A DNA stretch of 64,000 nucleotides from assembly GCA_021442155.1 (NCBI GenBank), contig CM038225.1, positions 84,456,925 to 84,520,924 on the forward strand. Reading direction: 5' to 3'. The translations under genes and the position numbers were made by a program. Shown one piece after another: positions 24,358-36,429 of the stretch. This DNA is from Cymbidium sinense. Its lineage: Eukaryota > Streptophyta > Magnoliopsida > Asparagales > Orchidaceae. How positions within the stretch are numbered: position 1 is the stretch's first letter; each line of letters opens with the position of its first letter. The notes below the pieces were generated by a model. That model saw only the letters and a list, made by a program, of their open reading frames with translations, did not search any database and had not been told where the DNA came from.

Positions 24358-25772
24358 CAAAAACCCTAAACCCTAAACTAAAACCTAAACCCTATACCTA
24401 AAATCTAAACCCCCTAAACCTTAAAAACCAAACCCTAAACCCTAAATACCCTAAATAAACCCCCTAAACCTACCAAAACCCTAAACAAACCCTAAACCCC
24501 AAACCCTAAACCTAAACCCTCAGTAAACACCAAACCTAAAAAAGATAAAAACCTAAACTTTAACTAAATAAAACTTAAAAATAAAACCTAAACCAAAATA
24601 AAATAAAAAAAATCTAAAGTAAAACATAAAGCAAAAACCTAAACCTAAAAAAGAAAATAAAATAAAAATAAAAATAAAATAAAGTAAAATAAATAAATAA
24701 AACCTACATAAATTAAAAATAAAATATCTAAATAAAATAAAACTAAACCTAAAATAAAATAAAATAAACCTAAAATAAAATAAAATAATAATTAAATAAA
24801 ACCTAAAAAAATAAACCTAAAAAATAAATAAAATTTAAACCTAAAAAAAAAATAAAAAAATAAAATAAAATAAACTAAACTAAACTAAAATAAATAAAAC
24901 TAAATAAATAAAACTAAACCTAATAAAACCTAAACCTAAACCTAAATAAAAAAATAAACCTGACCTAAACTAAAAAAAACCCCCAACCTAATAAATAATA
25001 TAAAGACATATCTAAACCAAAATAAACTAAACTAAAATAAATAAAACCTAACCCTAAACCCTACCCAACCCTAGGCCCAAAACCTAAAACTATTATAACC
25101 CTAAAACCTAAAACCTAAACATACACTAAATAAAACCTAAAATAAAATAAATAAAAAACTACACCAAATAAAATAAAAAAAATGAAAAAAAAAATAAAAC
25201 TAAACTAAAGCTAAACTAAATAAAACTAAAATAAAATAAATAATTAAATTAAAATAAACTAAAATAAAATAAATAAACCTAAACTAAACTAAACAAAATA
25301 AAATACCTAAAATAAAAAAAATAAAATAAACTAAATGTAAAATACAAATAAATAAACTAAATATAATAAAATAAACTAAATAAAACCCTGGATAATAAAC
25401 ATAAAATAAAACCTAAAATAAATAAAAATAAAACTAAACCCTAACTAAAAAAAAAACCTAAATGAACAAAATAAAATAAACATAAACCAACTAAAATAAA
25501 TTAAACTAAAATAAATTAAAAGAAAACCTGAGCCACAACCCTAAACCACAAACCTAAAACCTAAACCTAAACCCTAAACATTAAACCCACAAACCATAAA
25601 ATCAAAAACCTAAAACCTGACCCAAACCTAAACCTAAACCTCAAAACTAACCAAACCCAAACCTAAACACCTAAAAACACAAACCATAAACTAAACCTAT
25701 ACCATAAACTACAAAACCTAAACCTAAACCCTATGCCTAAACCCTAAACCCTAATCCTTAAACCTAAAACTA
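24358..25772. repeat. Telomere-like block up to gypsy remnant G1
   Basis: CCCTAAA-type to about 24530, AAATAAA-type to about 25050, then mixed CCCTAAA with A-rich stretches. Ends at ACCTAAAACTACAATTTGAT where unrelated DNA begins. No gene. Confidence 0.82.
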
Positions 25773-26409
25773 CAATTTGATTTGAAGTCCAACATGATGT
25801 CATGAATCTGTATGAATGCTTTTTTAAGATATATTTTTGAATTTTTTTTCTAGATTCATATATTTTCATGCACTCATTCCTGATAGTGTTTCTGGTCACT
25901 CTCTTATAATTTGGATTCAACACCCTCAACAAAATATTAAATCATATATGCTCAATAATTATAAATGGATATTCATGCATAATATTTATTTTTGCAATTA
26001 TTTCTCTTATTTTAAGTTGATTATAATTTTTTGGGTCATAAAATATGAGTTTTTTAATTTCTGAATTCACATCAAAAGACATAAAATTTAATATTTGTTT
26101 CCTTTTATTTTGTAATTCAACTACTTGTTTATTCTTGGTTTTAATTTTTCACATTCTGATGTCTCAAGAGTTGTGAAGTTATGCTAGTTTTGGATTTATG
26201 AAATTTTGTGCGATAACATATGCATTGCAAATAGGGTGCGATCACTCCCTTCAATTTAGAAGTCATTTTTGTAAAATACTCGTATACTTATCTTTTTAGC
26301 TTTCTTAGATTTAACTTTATTATTAGTAGTATCATGTACATGTACATCGATCAAGTGGTTGTGAAGAAATATTTGGATTTACATTATTATTTTTTATTTT
26401 TATTATTTA

Positions 26410-28100
26410 TTAAGTACTTTCATGGTTTTCCCACACATGTGGGTTAACCATAATTTCCTTAAATTTTTTTTAGGATATTGAACACCTAAAGATATACCAG
26501 TGAATTGATTAATTAAGATTTCATGTGATTATAGTTTCAAATTGTTTAATTAAGCAATTTAATTAGTGAATTAAACCATCAGTTAATCCCAAATTAATTA
26601 ATTTCCATTCAAAGCAAAATGGACTTATGGATAAGATTGGGAAAGCGGTCCAATCTCATTCCCCATGCCCATTCACTATTTCAAAATGATTAGCAAGGTT
26701 AATTAAAGATTTTCTTACTATTTATAATATTAATTAATTACCTAATTAATTAGGAAAGTAATTAAGGTTAAGATAACCAATTTCCCAAATTAACCAAGAA
26801 ATAAATCTAAAGAATATTATGGGAGGTAGAGGTCATCCCATTAATCAACCTCAAAAAGTTTAGGATTAATTACTTAGGTAATTAGAGAGTAATTAACCTA
26901 ATTATTTTTTTAGTTAAACCTAAAATAAGCATTAATTATTGTTCAAAATTAATTGGGATCAATTTCAATTGAATATCCTCTTAAATACCTCTAAAATAAA
27001 TATTTACTTGCATTTTTATAATTTTTCTATGATTTGTTGTAATTTTCCAAAGTTTCAGTTGATTTAAATGATTTTCCATGATTTTTATAAAGCTTATTAA
27101 TTTATTTTAACTATTTGAACTTAGAATGTAATATCTCTCACACATGTGATTAGGGAGATAGGCTCAACCACTTTCTAAGTCAAAAGAAATTGGTTATGGG
27201 CCAAAATCAAAAAGAAATAGTGTGTTTCCACCATGGCTCTCAAAGGTCAAGACATTTTCTCTAGCAAGGTGGAAGCCCTCCATTAGCAAGAGTGAAGCAA
27301 TATGTTTTTATGCATGATGTGAAACATACAACATCCAGCTAAGGGGTTGCTAAATCTTTTATTATCTTGATTTATGTACTAGGCTTTAGGTGAGGTTATG
27401 AGTTGTTAAGTACTTTCATGGTTTTCCCACATATGTGAGTTAACCATAATTTCCTTAAATGTGACTAGGATATTTAACACCCTAAAGATCTACAAATGAA
27501 TTGATTAATTAAGATTCCATGTGATTACAGTTTTAAACTGATTAATTAAACACTTTAATTAATCAATTAAACTATCAATTAATCCCAAATTAATTTTGAT
27601 TCAAGTGAAATGGACTTAGGGAAAAGATTGGGAAAGAGGTCCCAATCTCATTCCCCATGCTCATTCAATATTTCACAATGATTAGGAAGCTTAATTAATG
27701 ATTTTCTTACTATTTATAATATTAATTAATTAATTATAGGAGGTTAAGATAACCAATTTCTAATTAACCAAGCAATAAATCAAAAGAAAATTATGGAGAG
27801 GTCATCCCATTAATCAACCTCAAAAGTTTGGGATTAATTACTTAGGTAGTTAAAGAGTAATTAATCTAATTATGTTTAAAATTAAACCTAAATTAAGCCT
27901 TAGTTACAGTTCAAAATTAATTATGATCAATTTAAATTGAATCTCCTCTTAAATACCTTTAAAAAAATATTTACTTGCATTTTAATAATTTTACTATTAT
28001 TTGTTATAATTTTTCAAAGTTTCAGCTAATTTAAATGATTTTCCATGATTTTATAAAGTCTATTAATTTATTTTAACTATTTGAACTTCAGAATGCAAGA
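26410..28100. repeat. Direct repeat, offset 996 bp
   Basis: TTAAGTACTTTCATGGTTTT and about 690 further bases at 26410-27125 recur at 27406-28100 with small differences. Both copies contain the hairpin CCCACA-CA-TGTGGG (or a close variant), then TTAATTAA-rich DNA, and end near TTTTAACTATTTGAACTT. About 280 bp of other sequence lies between. Probably a duplication inside the LTR-like part of G1. Confidence 0.85.
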
Positions 28101-28429
28101 TCTCCCAATCTAAGAATCTTTTTGACATGAAATTTTCATGGTAGCTAGATTTTAAGCTCCATTTTTATCTCAGAGAATTTCAAATCAATCTAATGTAACT
28201 TTGTAGTTTAATTAATGAAATTTGATATTCCCTAAAGCTCAAATTAAGCTCATAATATTTTGTAAAATTTGGGGCTTTTGGATTCATTAGATTCCTCTTA
28301 GAAAGATAAATGAAATGTGCCCTTATTTTCATTATGTAGTTAAGTATTTTATTTTCTATGAATTTTTAAAGTTTCAAGTGATTTTAATTAATTTTTTAAA
28401 GTAGAAAATACATAATTTCTTACTTAACC

Positions 28430-28670
28430 TAACGCGCAGCTGGAGACCATGCGTGCCACATGGCACTCTGACTCACGATGCCTCGCCAGAGATGGCGAGA
28501 ATGTGGATCGTGGATTGAATCGTCGATCATAGATCACTATCGAATCGCATACGGTCGCATGATGATCCACATGATCGATTGATCGAGTCATGAGATCCAC
28601 GATCTGATGTCATCTCCTAAATAGAGATCGATGACTTGTCAATGATCGATGGAAGAGTGAATAGAACACT
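28430..28670. other. GC-rich, GATC-dense island
   Basis: A short stretch of clearly higher GC inside AT-rich DNA, with about ten GATC sites, several ATCGAT/TGATCGA motifs and a perfect CTCGCCA-GAGA-TGGCGAG hairpin at about 28481-28499. On the minus strand it would lie upstream of a U5/leader-like stretch, so it could be the LTR promoter region, but I see no certain TATA box. Confidence 0.55.
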
Positions 28671-29460
28671 TATTCTAGGAAGTATTTTGTGATTCTTGTG
28701 AAAAATTGAATGGAAAACTTCAATTTATGCTTGATTTTCTAGCGATCTGCTCTAAAAATCACTCCAAATGCATGGAGATGATGTAAAATAAAAAAAATAC
28801 AAGGGTAATATAAAGAAAATTCCTAAAATTGAGCAAAAACCATTACAAATAAAAGAACATAAGGCTATAGTTTTGAAAATTATCTCATCGGGATGATTTT
28901 AGTGGTGATGATAGCATGCTCTGAGTGGAAGAAGATGCTTTGGAATGGGTTGGGCTCTTTCTTGAGTTCAATAATGTATCCACCAATGGCCACCACTTCC
29001 TTACCAGAATCACTTGATTTTGATGGCTTTTGCTCAAAACCAAGTGAATGGTTGTTGGTTTTTTGGAGCTCTAGGAGAGTGAAATGAGTGTGTGAGGAAG
29101 AGTTTTTTGCCTCATATTTTCTATCTCCTTACAATGGCCAAAAATCACCTCATTCATGCTGATTTTTGGCTCCAAGTAGGTGTCCTTTGCTTGGGGTGGT
29201 TGGGATTCTCCTTAGGTGGCTTAATCTGGTTGCCCAAGGAATGAGGTGGCTGTATGAAGGACAAGTGGGTGTCTACCAAATGAAAGTGGAGGTCCATCAT
29301 TCCAAGTGTTCCAATGAGGGAGGGAGGTGATTTCACCTCCCCATAAGTCATGGTGACCCAACCACCTCTTGGGTTAGGTTGGGCAGTGTCCTTGGAGCTT
29401 AGGTGGACCAATTGATGAGTGCTAAGTGTCCAAGGAAGAGAAATGATCATTTACATTGGT
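28671..29460 (-). other. LTR/leader-like unique segment of G1
   Basis: Mixed-composition DNA. On the minus strand it contains CTCACACACTCATTTCACTC and similar pyrimidine-rich text typical of LTR U5/leader regions. The small frames at 28893-29087 (plus) and 29154-29450 (minus) show no domain, signal peptide or repeat I recognise, and I do not call them genes. Confidence 0.4.
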
Positions 29461-30720
29461 GTTTTGTCTGATGTGATACCCTTAGCCCAAGGGTAGAGTG
29501 ATCATTTGATATTGAATTTAATTTAGGTAGATTTGAAATGATTCAAAAGTGAGTTTGACTAAATTTCATGTCATTTAGAGTTTATTTGGTTAGGTTTGGC
29601 TCAATTTGACCCATTTGGGTCATATTGGGTCAAAATGGGTTAGGTTGACTAATCGGTCACATTTGGTCAAACTAAGGATAAGGTCAAGTTTATATTACCA
29701 TCTCGAGAGGATTGTATGCTTTTGTTTGATTTAATTTGGATTTAATTTAGGTTTAGTCTAATTTGACCCTTTATGTCAATTTGGGTGAACTTGGGTCAAG
29801 AAGGCCAATTGGTCTAGGTTTGGCTCAATTGAAGGTCAACTCAAGTTAAATATTGATTGTGGGTTGATTTAAATCATTGGTTTGAATGGATTTGTCTTAG
29901 GTTGCAATTTGGCTAGTTTGGGTTCATATAGGCTAAAGGGTTGACTTAGCAATGGCTAGAATTGACTTGGTTTGACCTAATTTATATCAAATGATCATCC
30001 TAGGGTGATCAACAATCATGACATGATGTTTGGATTGGCTTAACTCACATTGATTTGGATTGAATTAGATTTTGGTTCATGTAAGTCAAATTGTCCACTT
30101 TGGGTCAAGGGAACCAATTGGATTTAGTTTGCTTGACTTAGTTGACTTTAAATATAGATTTAAGATTGATATATAAATTCAACAATTGGTTTGGATGAGT
30201 TTTGGTTCATTTGAATATTTTAAGTCAAATGGACTAGGTTAGGTTTTACTTGGGTTGATTTTGGTTTGACTAGATGATTGTAGGTTTCATTTATATTTGG
30301 ATAGATGATTGAAGGAATGATTGATTCAAAGAAAATCCAATGATTTTGGCTTTATTTAGATGGGTTTTGGCCAAGTTCAAGGAAATGTCTTAAAGGGTTT
30401 AAATTGGGTTTTGATTTGATTTTGGATTTGGTTTTGGATATTTGAATTTATATTTCATTTATATTTGAAAAGATAATTGATGGTACAATTTATTTATAAG
30501 AAAATTGATTGAATTTGGATTGAATTGGATGGAAATTTAGCTAAGTTCATGAAGGTTGATGAAAGAGCTTGGGAAGGTTTTCAAGTTTGGATATGATCTT
30601 GGGTTTCAATCATTTGGAATTGAGTTTGGACTTGGATTTGGATTTGAAATTGAGTTTGAGGTTTGGTTGAAATTTTTGATTTGAATTTAAGAAGGTGTAC
30701 ATGGATTGGGTTTAGGCTAT
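29461..30720. repeat. TTTGGGTCAA/TTGACC low-complexity region
   Basis: About 1.2 kb of irregular TTTGGATT, TTGGGTCAA and TTTGACC units. Complementary units sit close together, for example the perfect stem TGACCCA-TT-TGGGTCA at 29607-29622. No coding sequence. Confidence 0.65.
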
Positions 30721-30899
30721 ATAGGTAATTTTTTAAGTCCCCCAAGGCATGGCTAATCCTATAATTAACCCTTCTAAGTCTCTAGGCTTAGGTAAAGTGT
30801 TCATCCACTCTAGAAGTGTCTTATGACTAAAGAACCTTAGTGTCTAGAAGGTTCCTAGGTCTAAGAAGAGGAGGTTGAGAATTCACTCCAAAAGTGAGG

Positions 30900-32247
30900 T
30901 CAACAAAAGGACCCCACCAATTGGTGTGGTGTAACTGACAAGGCACACCGCACGTATTGACATTGATCGAGGTGATCAACAACATCAAAAAGACCACAAA
31001 CACTAATGAAAATGATCTTTTCCCAAAACCCAAAAGGTAAATAGAATCATAATCTTAGTGCAAAGTAGCTCTCTTTATGCCAAAGGAATAAGAAAGCTAG
31101 ATGGAATCCATGGGGGAAAGAGTATGTGAACCTTCCACTAGGGAAGCAAGTTCGAGCTATCCGCTTAGCATATGGATTTAAGTTTGATTGTGAATATGAT
31201 TTATTTGGGTATGTATCCTCTGGGGATAAGAATATATAATTTACTAAGGATTGGGAATGTGAACGTTCCATTGGGGAAGCAAGCTTGGGCTATCCACTAG
31301 GGATAAGAGTTAGATGGTATTTCTTATGGCTCCACTGAGGAGATTAATTTGATTTGGTCCTCAATAAGGAGAAGTTTGGTTTGTTCAATATGTTTTAATT
31401 TTACTCCATTGGGAAGGTTGGATTCAAATTTTGTTTGTAGACCTATGGGTGTGATGGACCCACTTAGAAGGGGCTATGTTGACCTATCTCAAATTTACAA
31501 ATCTAAAGGGATAGTCTACCGACCAAGGTAGGACTCCTAAGAAGTTGCATATTGGTGTGCAACAACTCATAGAAGAAAGCATAGACTTACATCTTTTAGC
31601 GGGATCAACCTCTGGGGTGATCTATTGGATCTGCAACAAATTGAACCCTACCGAGGGGTGACTACTGAGTGAATGCTACTGGGGGATTTAAGTCAACTCA
31701 AAAGTTTTCTATACTAATTTCATTAATTTCATTAATTTGTTTTAATTTAATTTGGTTTGTTTTCATTTATTTTAATTTTATTTGATGGATCCCATCGATG
31801 TGCAATAGTGCAGGAGAACTATGTCTTGGCCTATCTTAGATTTATCGATCCAAATGGGTAGTCCGAAGGGTAGGACAATCAATAAAGTGCCTTTCGATGT
31901 GCAATGGCTTTGCTAGACAAAGTGTAGTAGACTTACATCTCCAAAGTAAGGAATAACTACTGGGGTGACCGGGATGCATAAAACCAACCTAGGGCCCGTG
32001 GTGTTAACGATCGTGATGGAAAAAAATGCATAGCGGACTTACATCTTTCAAAGCTAGGATGAAGGGTAACTATTGGTGGTAGAATAGATTGAACCCGACC
32101 TGGGTGACTATTGAGAGTGTCATGGAATACTTATCTTAACTCATAAGTAGTCAGGCGATTCCTATAGGGAGTTTTGCTGACACTGCCCAAAAGATATGAT
32201 GCCTGCTTGGGAAAGGTGTTGTTGGGGCATTAATTCCTAATCCACAA

Positions 32248-32305
<58 letters not shown>

Positions 32306-33930
32306 TATTGGTTATTATGAACCTATTGGTGTGCAAGGACCACACTGAGAAGGGGCTATGTCAGCCTGGACCTATCTTAGATTTACTAGACTAAGGGAGA
32401 ATATATACCTTCACAGAATAGAATCTCTAACCATTGGTTAGGAAAGGAGGGTCCAATCACAGAGTAACCCGGGTAGTGTCTAAATGAGGTCCCAAAGGAT
32501 GTGAGCCAAATAGAGTGCCCATAATGGAGGTACCACTAGGGGCGTTATCTTGGACCCTATAAATAAGAAATCCTCTAGGTGTATGGTAGCCAACTTAAGG
32601 AGAAAGCGTAGCAGATTTACATCTACCATGAGTGGTGTATCCACCGGGTGGATCACTGTCAGCATTGTGAACATCAACCAACCTAAGGTTCCCATCGGTG
32701 TGCGACAAGCAGTCTAGGAAGAAGGCGTGTAGGCTTATATCTCCCTAAAGTTGAACGATTGTTTGGGATAGTTCATCATGACTCGACGGTGCTATCTGAC
32801 CTAGGGCTGCCCGTCGATGTGCAATGGTGTACTTAGAAGAAAGTAGTAAATTACATCTTTTTGAGGAGAACAACCAGGGTGACCATTATTGGCACAACAA
32901 GTCAAACCGACCTAAGGTGACTACTAAATAGGGAGTCACAAAGAAGGGGGACTCAAACTTGAAGTAGAAGAAAGGTGTCTTACCTAATCCTCTACTTGAC
33001 CAAGTTAGTTCACGATGGCTAGTCCAAGAAGAAAGCATACAGTAGATATATATTCTCTTGAATGAAGCCAACATGATGGTAGCTTATCGACCAAGCCGTA
33101 AAGCCTACCATGATAACAAGGCACTCATCGGTGTGCAATGGCCAAGTCAAGAAGGAAAGCATAGTAGATTACATCCTTCTAAACAAGGGACCACTAAGAT
33201 GATGCACTAGCAGGGTAGCACATCAGTCCGACCTAGAGCAGCTAATGTGTGAGTGCCACAGGGGGCGTTATCCCACATCAAAGTAGCCTAAGACAAAAGA
33301 TGTTTATGTGGGTTTGTTATATATACTCAACCAAGTTAGTTCATGATGGCTAGTTTAAGAAGAAGGCATAAAAAACTTATATCCTCTTAAATGGATCCAA
33401 CATGTGGGTAGCTTATTGATCATGCAGTAAGGCCTACCATGCTAACAAGGCGCTCATCGATGGGCAGTGATCAAGTCAGAAAAGAAAGAATAGCAGATTT
33501 ACATCCTCCTGAACATGGGACCACGGGGTACTAGGGTAACATCGGCGACCTAATGGTAATGAGTGAGGCGTTATCCCACATCAAAGTAGCACGAGATAAA
33601 AGATGTGTATTTGTTCATGTTTATTGTAGTTTGTGTTTGTGTTGTGTTGATGTAGGATAGGATGCTTGTGTTCCTTACACCTACCTTAAACACATCGAAG
33701 AGTGGATGAAATGGTGCCATAGGGGCAATGTGACTCCAGAAAGGATGTGTTCTCTTACACTAACTTAGTTACTAGTCAAAATAGGATGCCTCTTGGGTTC
33801 TCTTACACTATCTAATAGCACTAAAGAATCATGTAGTTTATGTTTGTGTTGATGGATAGGATACATGGTTCTCTTACACCTATCCTAAACATGTCATGGA
33901 GGATTCACAAATAAGCAAATAATGCTTCCA
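30900..33930 (-). repeat. G1 3' region: diverged tandem units
   Basis: About eight loosely spaced units marked by GTGTGCAATGGC, AGGAAGAAAGCATAGTAGAC, TTACATCTTCC, GGTGACC, and GACCTAGGGCGACTACTGAG (versions near 31553, 31798, 31895, 32330, 32697, 32815, 33130, 33461). The same family fills 44.6-46.75 kb and 60.4-62.5 kb. Small frames here (30827-31033, 31047-31271, 32480-32695, 32886-33074) are not conserved between units. An (AT)n run lies at 32249-32301. Confidence 0.75.
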
Positions 33931-33999
33931 ATGAAGAAGGGATTTGATGAATGGAAAGATAGGATTTTTATTGATGATAATTATTTTCAAACATTATTT

Positions 34000-34075
34000 T
34001 AAGGATAGTATTTCTTTAAATAGAGTTCATTGATTGGAAGCATTGGGCGCTCCCCTATCATAGTGGTTTAAACTA
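34000..34075 (-). pseudogene. G1 integrase C-terminal remnant
   Basis: Minus-strand codons read GERPMLPINELYLKKYYP, the end of Tat-type gypsy polyproteins (usually LPxPIN...KKYY). The same end in G2 is at about 46860-46930 and in G3 at about 62610-62670. RT sequence begins only about 130 bp upstream, so RNase H and the integrase core have been lost. Confidence 0.75.
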
Positions 34076-34199
34076 CTTTCCATCCTTCGAAGCACTAAGG
34101 TAGGCCTTTCAACAATCAAAAGTAGAATATTGATTTGAAAAGTTTTGAGATAGACTAACTGTGAAAGAGTTTAAACTATCTATATTCAATATTAATTAA

Positions 34200-34450
34200 A
34201 ATCTCTCTCTTATTAAGTAGAATCTTGGAGGATAAATCTCAAATGTCACTTTAATCTCTTTTAGATCAATCCTTATTATCCCATGATGCTTTACTACAAG
34301 GCTTAGAAACTCCCCTAAAGTCATTCTAATTGTATACTTTAGGGGATTCAACTTCAAGCTGTAGTGACATAACCAATCAAAGATAACTACTCAGATCATA
34401 AAGATGGTCTTCCTTTTCCTTTAACCCTTGTGACCAAAGAAAGTCATGAC
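34200..34450 (-). pseudogene. G1 reverse transcriptase C-terminal remnant
   Basis: Minus-strand frame SLKLNPLKYTIRMTLGEFL, then VVKHHGIIRIDLKEIKV, matches the RT segment that in this family runs LKLNPxKC..GV.SGKFLGF.V..RGIE.DP.KI. An adjacent frame gives KEKEDHLYDL (usual TREDH..DL just after the YVDD box). The catalytic YxDD itself is not recognisable. Frameshifts and stops are present. Confidence 0.75.
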
Positions 34451-36429
34451 CTTATAGTGGTAAATTCCAATGGAAATTATAAGTGCAAATGACCTCTCAT
34501 CCTCTATCATCATTCGACCCATCCTTGAATGAGGAGACTGCATGTAAAAAGGCTATGTCTGCTATCAAATTTTAAATAGGTAATGTGGATTCATATTCAA
34601 GGCATGCCTAACTAAAATCTTTAGAATCGATGTATGTGCAGATTTGAATGTCCTTCCTTTTTATTGGGCATAATGTTGGGTAATCATGAAAGCATCTTTT
34701 TTTTCAATAAGGTTGACTTCAAACTTTGATCTTCTTCTTGGCGCTAATGTTCGCATCAAATGTTTGTAAAGTAAGAATAACAATAGGTTCAATTTTGAGT
34801 TTGTAGACTACTACCTTTAGAGATGTATTGGGAACTTCATTATGGTCTTAGGTAAAGCAGTCTTTAAACTACAAAAGTAACCTAACCAAGTTGTTGGCCT
34901 TTTCTTTCTAACTTATCATTTATGGATTTTAGGAGGGTGGGTGGACTACCTTAAAACACATTGGTTGATGAACTAATTTTCTTCTCAACTTCAGGGAGTG
35001 TATCCTCTACTTGAAAGTCTTCTAAATTCTTTATGCAAAGTAGGTAGACTAGGCAAAAGATGATTTTATTACATCATTTGAAGGTTTATCTACTGTTGAA
35101 TCCTCTTTCAATCTTGAAGAAAGAGATGAAGTGGAAATTTGATATCTCATATATATATATATATATATATTAGAGCACTCTTAACTTCCAATCTTATAAT
35201 AATATCATGAGATAGTAAAATTGGAGTCAATGTGCTTACATACCTAAGTTTCTAGTCATATCATTCATGAATTATCCTTTTAGAACTTTTTTGTTTCTTG
35301 TTATCTACTCAAAGACTTGTCAAAAGTAGACTCAAAATTTATTTCACATATATATATTTTCTCTCCTTTTCTTTGAATTTACACCTAATACACATGATTT
35401 ATCCTTTGGATTCCAAATCAATGTGTATTATTGGTGCTTTACTTTTTCTATTTTTCTTCTTTCCTTTCTCTTCTTTTTTTTGATTCATTTTTTTTTCATT
35501 TTTTCTTTTCTTTCTTTTCTCTTTTTGTTTCATTTTTTCTTTCTCTCCTTTTTTTTGAGACTTTGTTTATATTATGTTCTCTGGAGGGGATTGCTTTTCT
35601 TTCTTTTGCATAGGATATTCTATGTTGAGTATGACTTGAGGAGGTTATCACTAACTGAGCAAGGAAGAATCAGGTTAAGTTCCAATAAAAAAACTCCTCT
35701 ATCTCCTTAGAGAAGGTGAGGGTGCACTCATTATTTTAGCTTAGTGTGCAACCTTCCAAGATAATTTAGGACCTTAAGATTAACCTTCAAAATAGTTTGA
35801 TGCCTTTATTTTATATTGTGAGGTGTATCTTACAAATGATTTAGAATTTGATTATTTCCAATGACTAGTTTTCTTGTTCCTACAATGTTGATCAAAGTGG
35901 TAGGACCACATATACTTGTGATATCTTCTAAAGAGGTAGAATTGATGTCTACCTACTCTCTTTATGGTGCCCAAAATTTCTTCTAGATCTGATGATTCTA
36001 ACTCTTTGTCGATAGTGACACGAAAGTTTAGAATGGGGTATCTCTACGAGTTGGAATCCTTAAAGACTTAGTCCATCGATCTGCTATTTTATGGATTATG
36101 ATCATTATTGTGATTGTCATTTTGAGAGTTGTCTTCTTTTGGAATTAGGATTCAAATCATTTGAGTCATACTTATCTAGAATGGATAAGACATACTAAAA
36201 AATCCTTATTGATCTTATTCTTGGCTCTTGAAGGAACTTTTATGGTCTTTCTTCTTTGGTTAGGGAAACTCAATCAAGGCTAGGTGCGAAGAAGTGGCTT
36301 CTTGTCTTCCACCTCCTCTCTACTTATGGTCATGAGCGCTACAATCTTTGCATTACTGGAAATAGAACCATATCAGATCTTTGCTTGAATGTTGTTGACT
36401 TGAATTGTTAACTTGTTTGATTGTTGAAT
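34451..36429 (-). pseudogene. G1 pol upstream part, heavily decayed
   Basis: At about 34835-34880 the minus strand encodes a KDCF motif preceded by L-Y-K-L, like the L-KDCFAW motif of the gypsy protease-RT linker; G2 has the same feature at about 49215-49260. The rest, including a pyrimidine-rich tract at 35420-35560, has no readable domain. The phenylalanine-rich plus-strand frames there are composition artefacts. An (AT)n run lies at about 35145-35170. Confidence 0.55.

Noticed and set aside
29154..29450. 98-codon minus frame with Pro-rich end
   Set aside because: No recognised domain, no conserved partner in G2 or G3, and it lies in LTR-like DNA.
32151..32345. Minus frame with a long Tyr-Ile run
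   Set aside because: Produced by the (AT)n microsatellite at 32249-32301.
35298..35710. Phe/Leu-rich plus frames
   Set aside because: Pyrimidine-tract artefact inside decayed G1 pol, which reads on minus.
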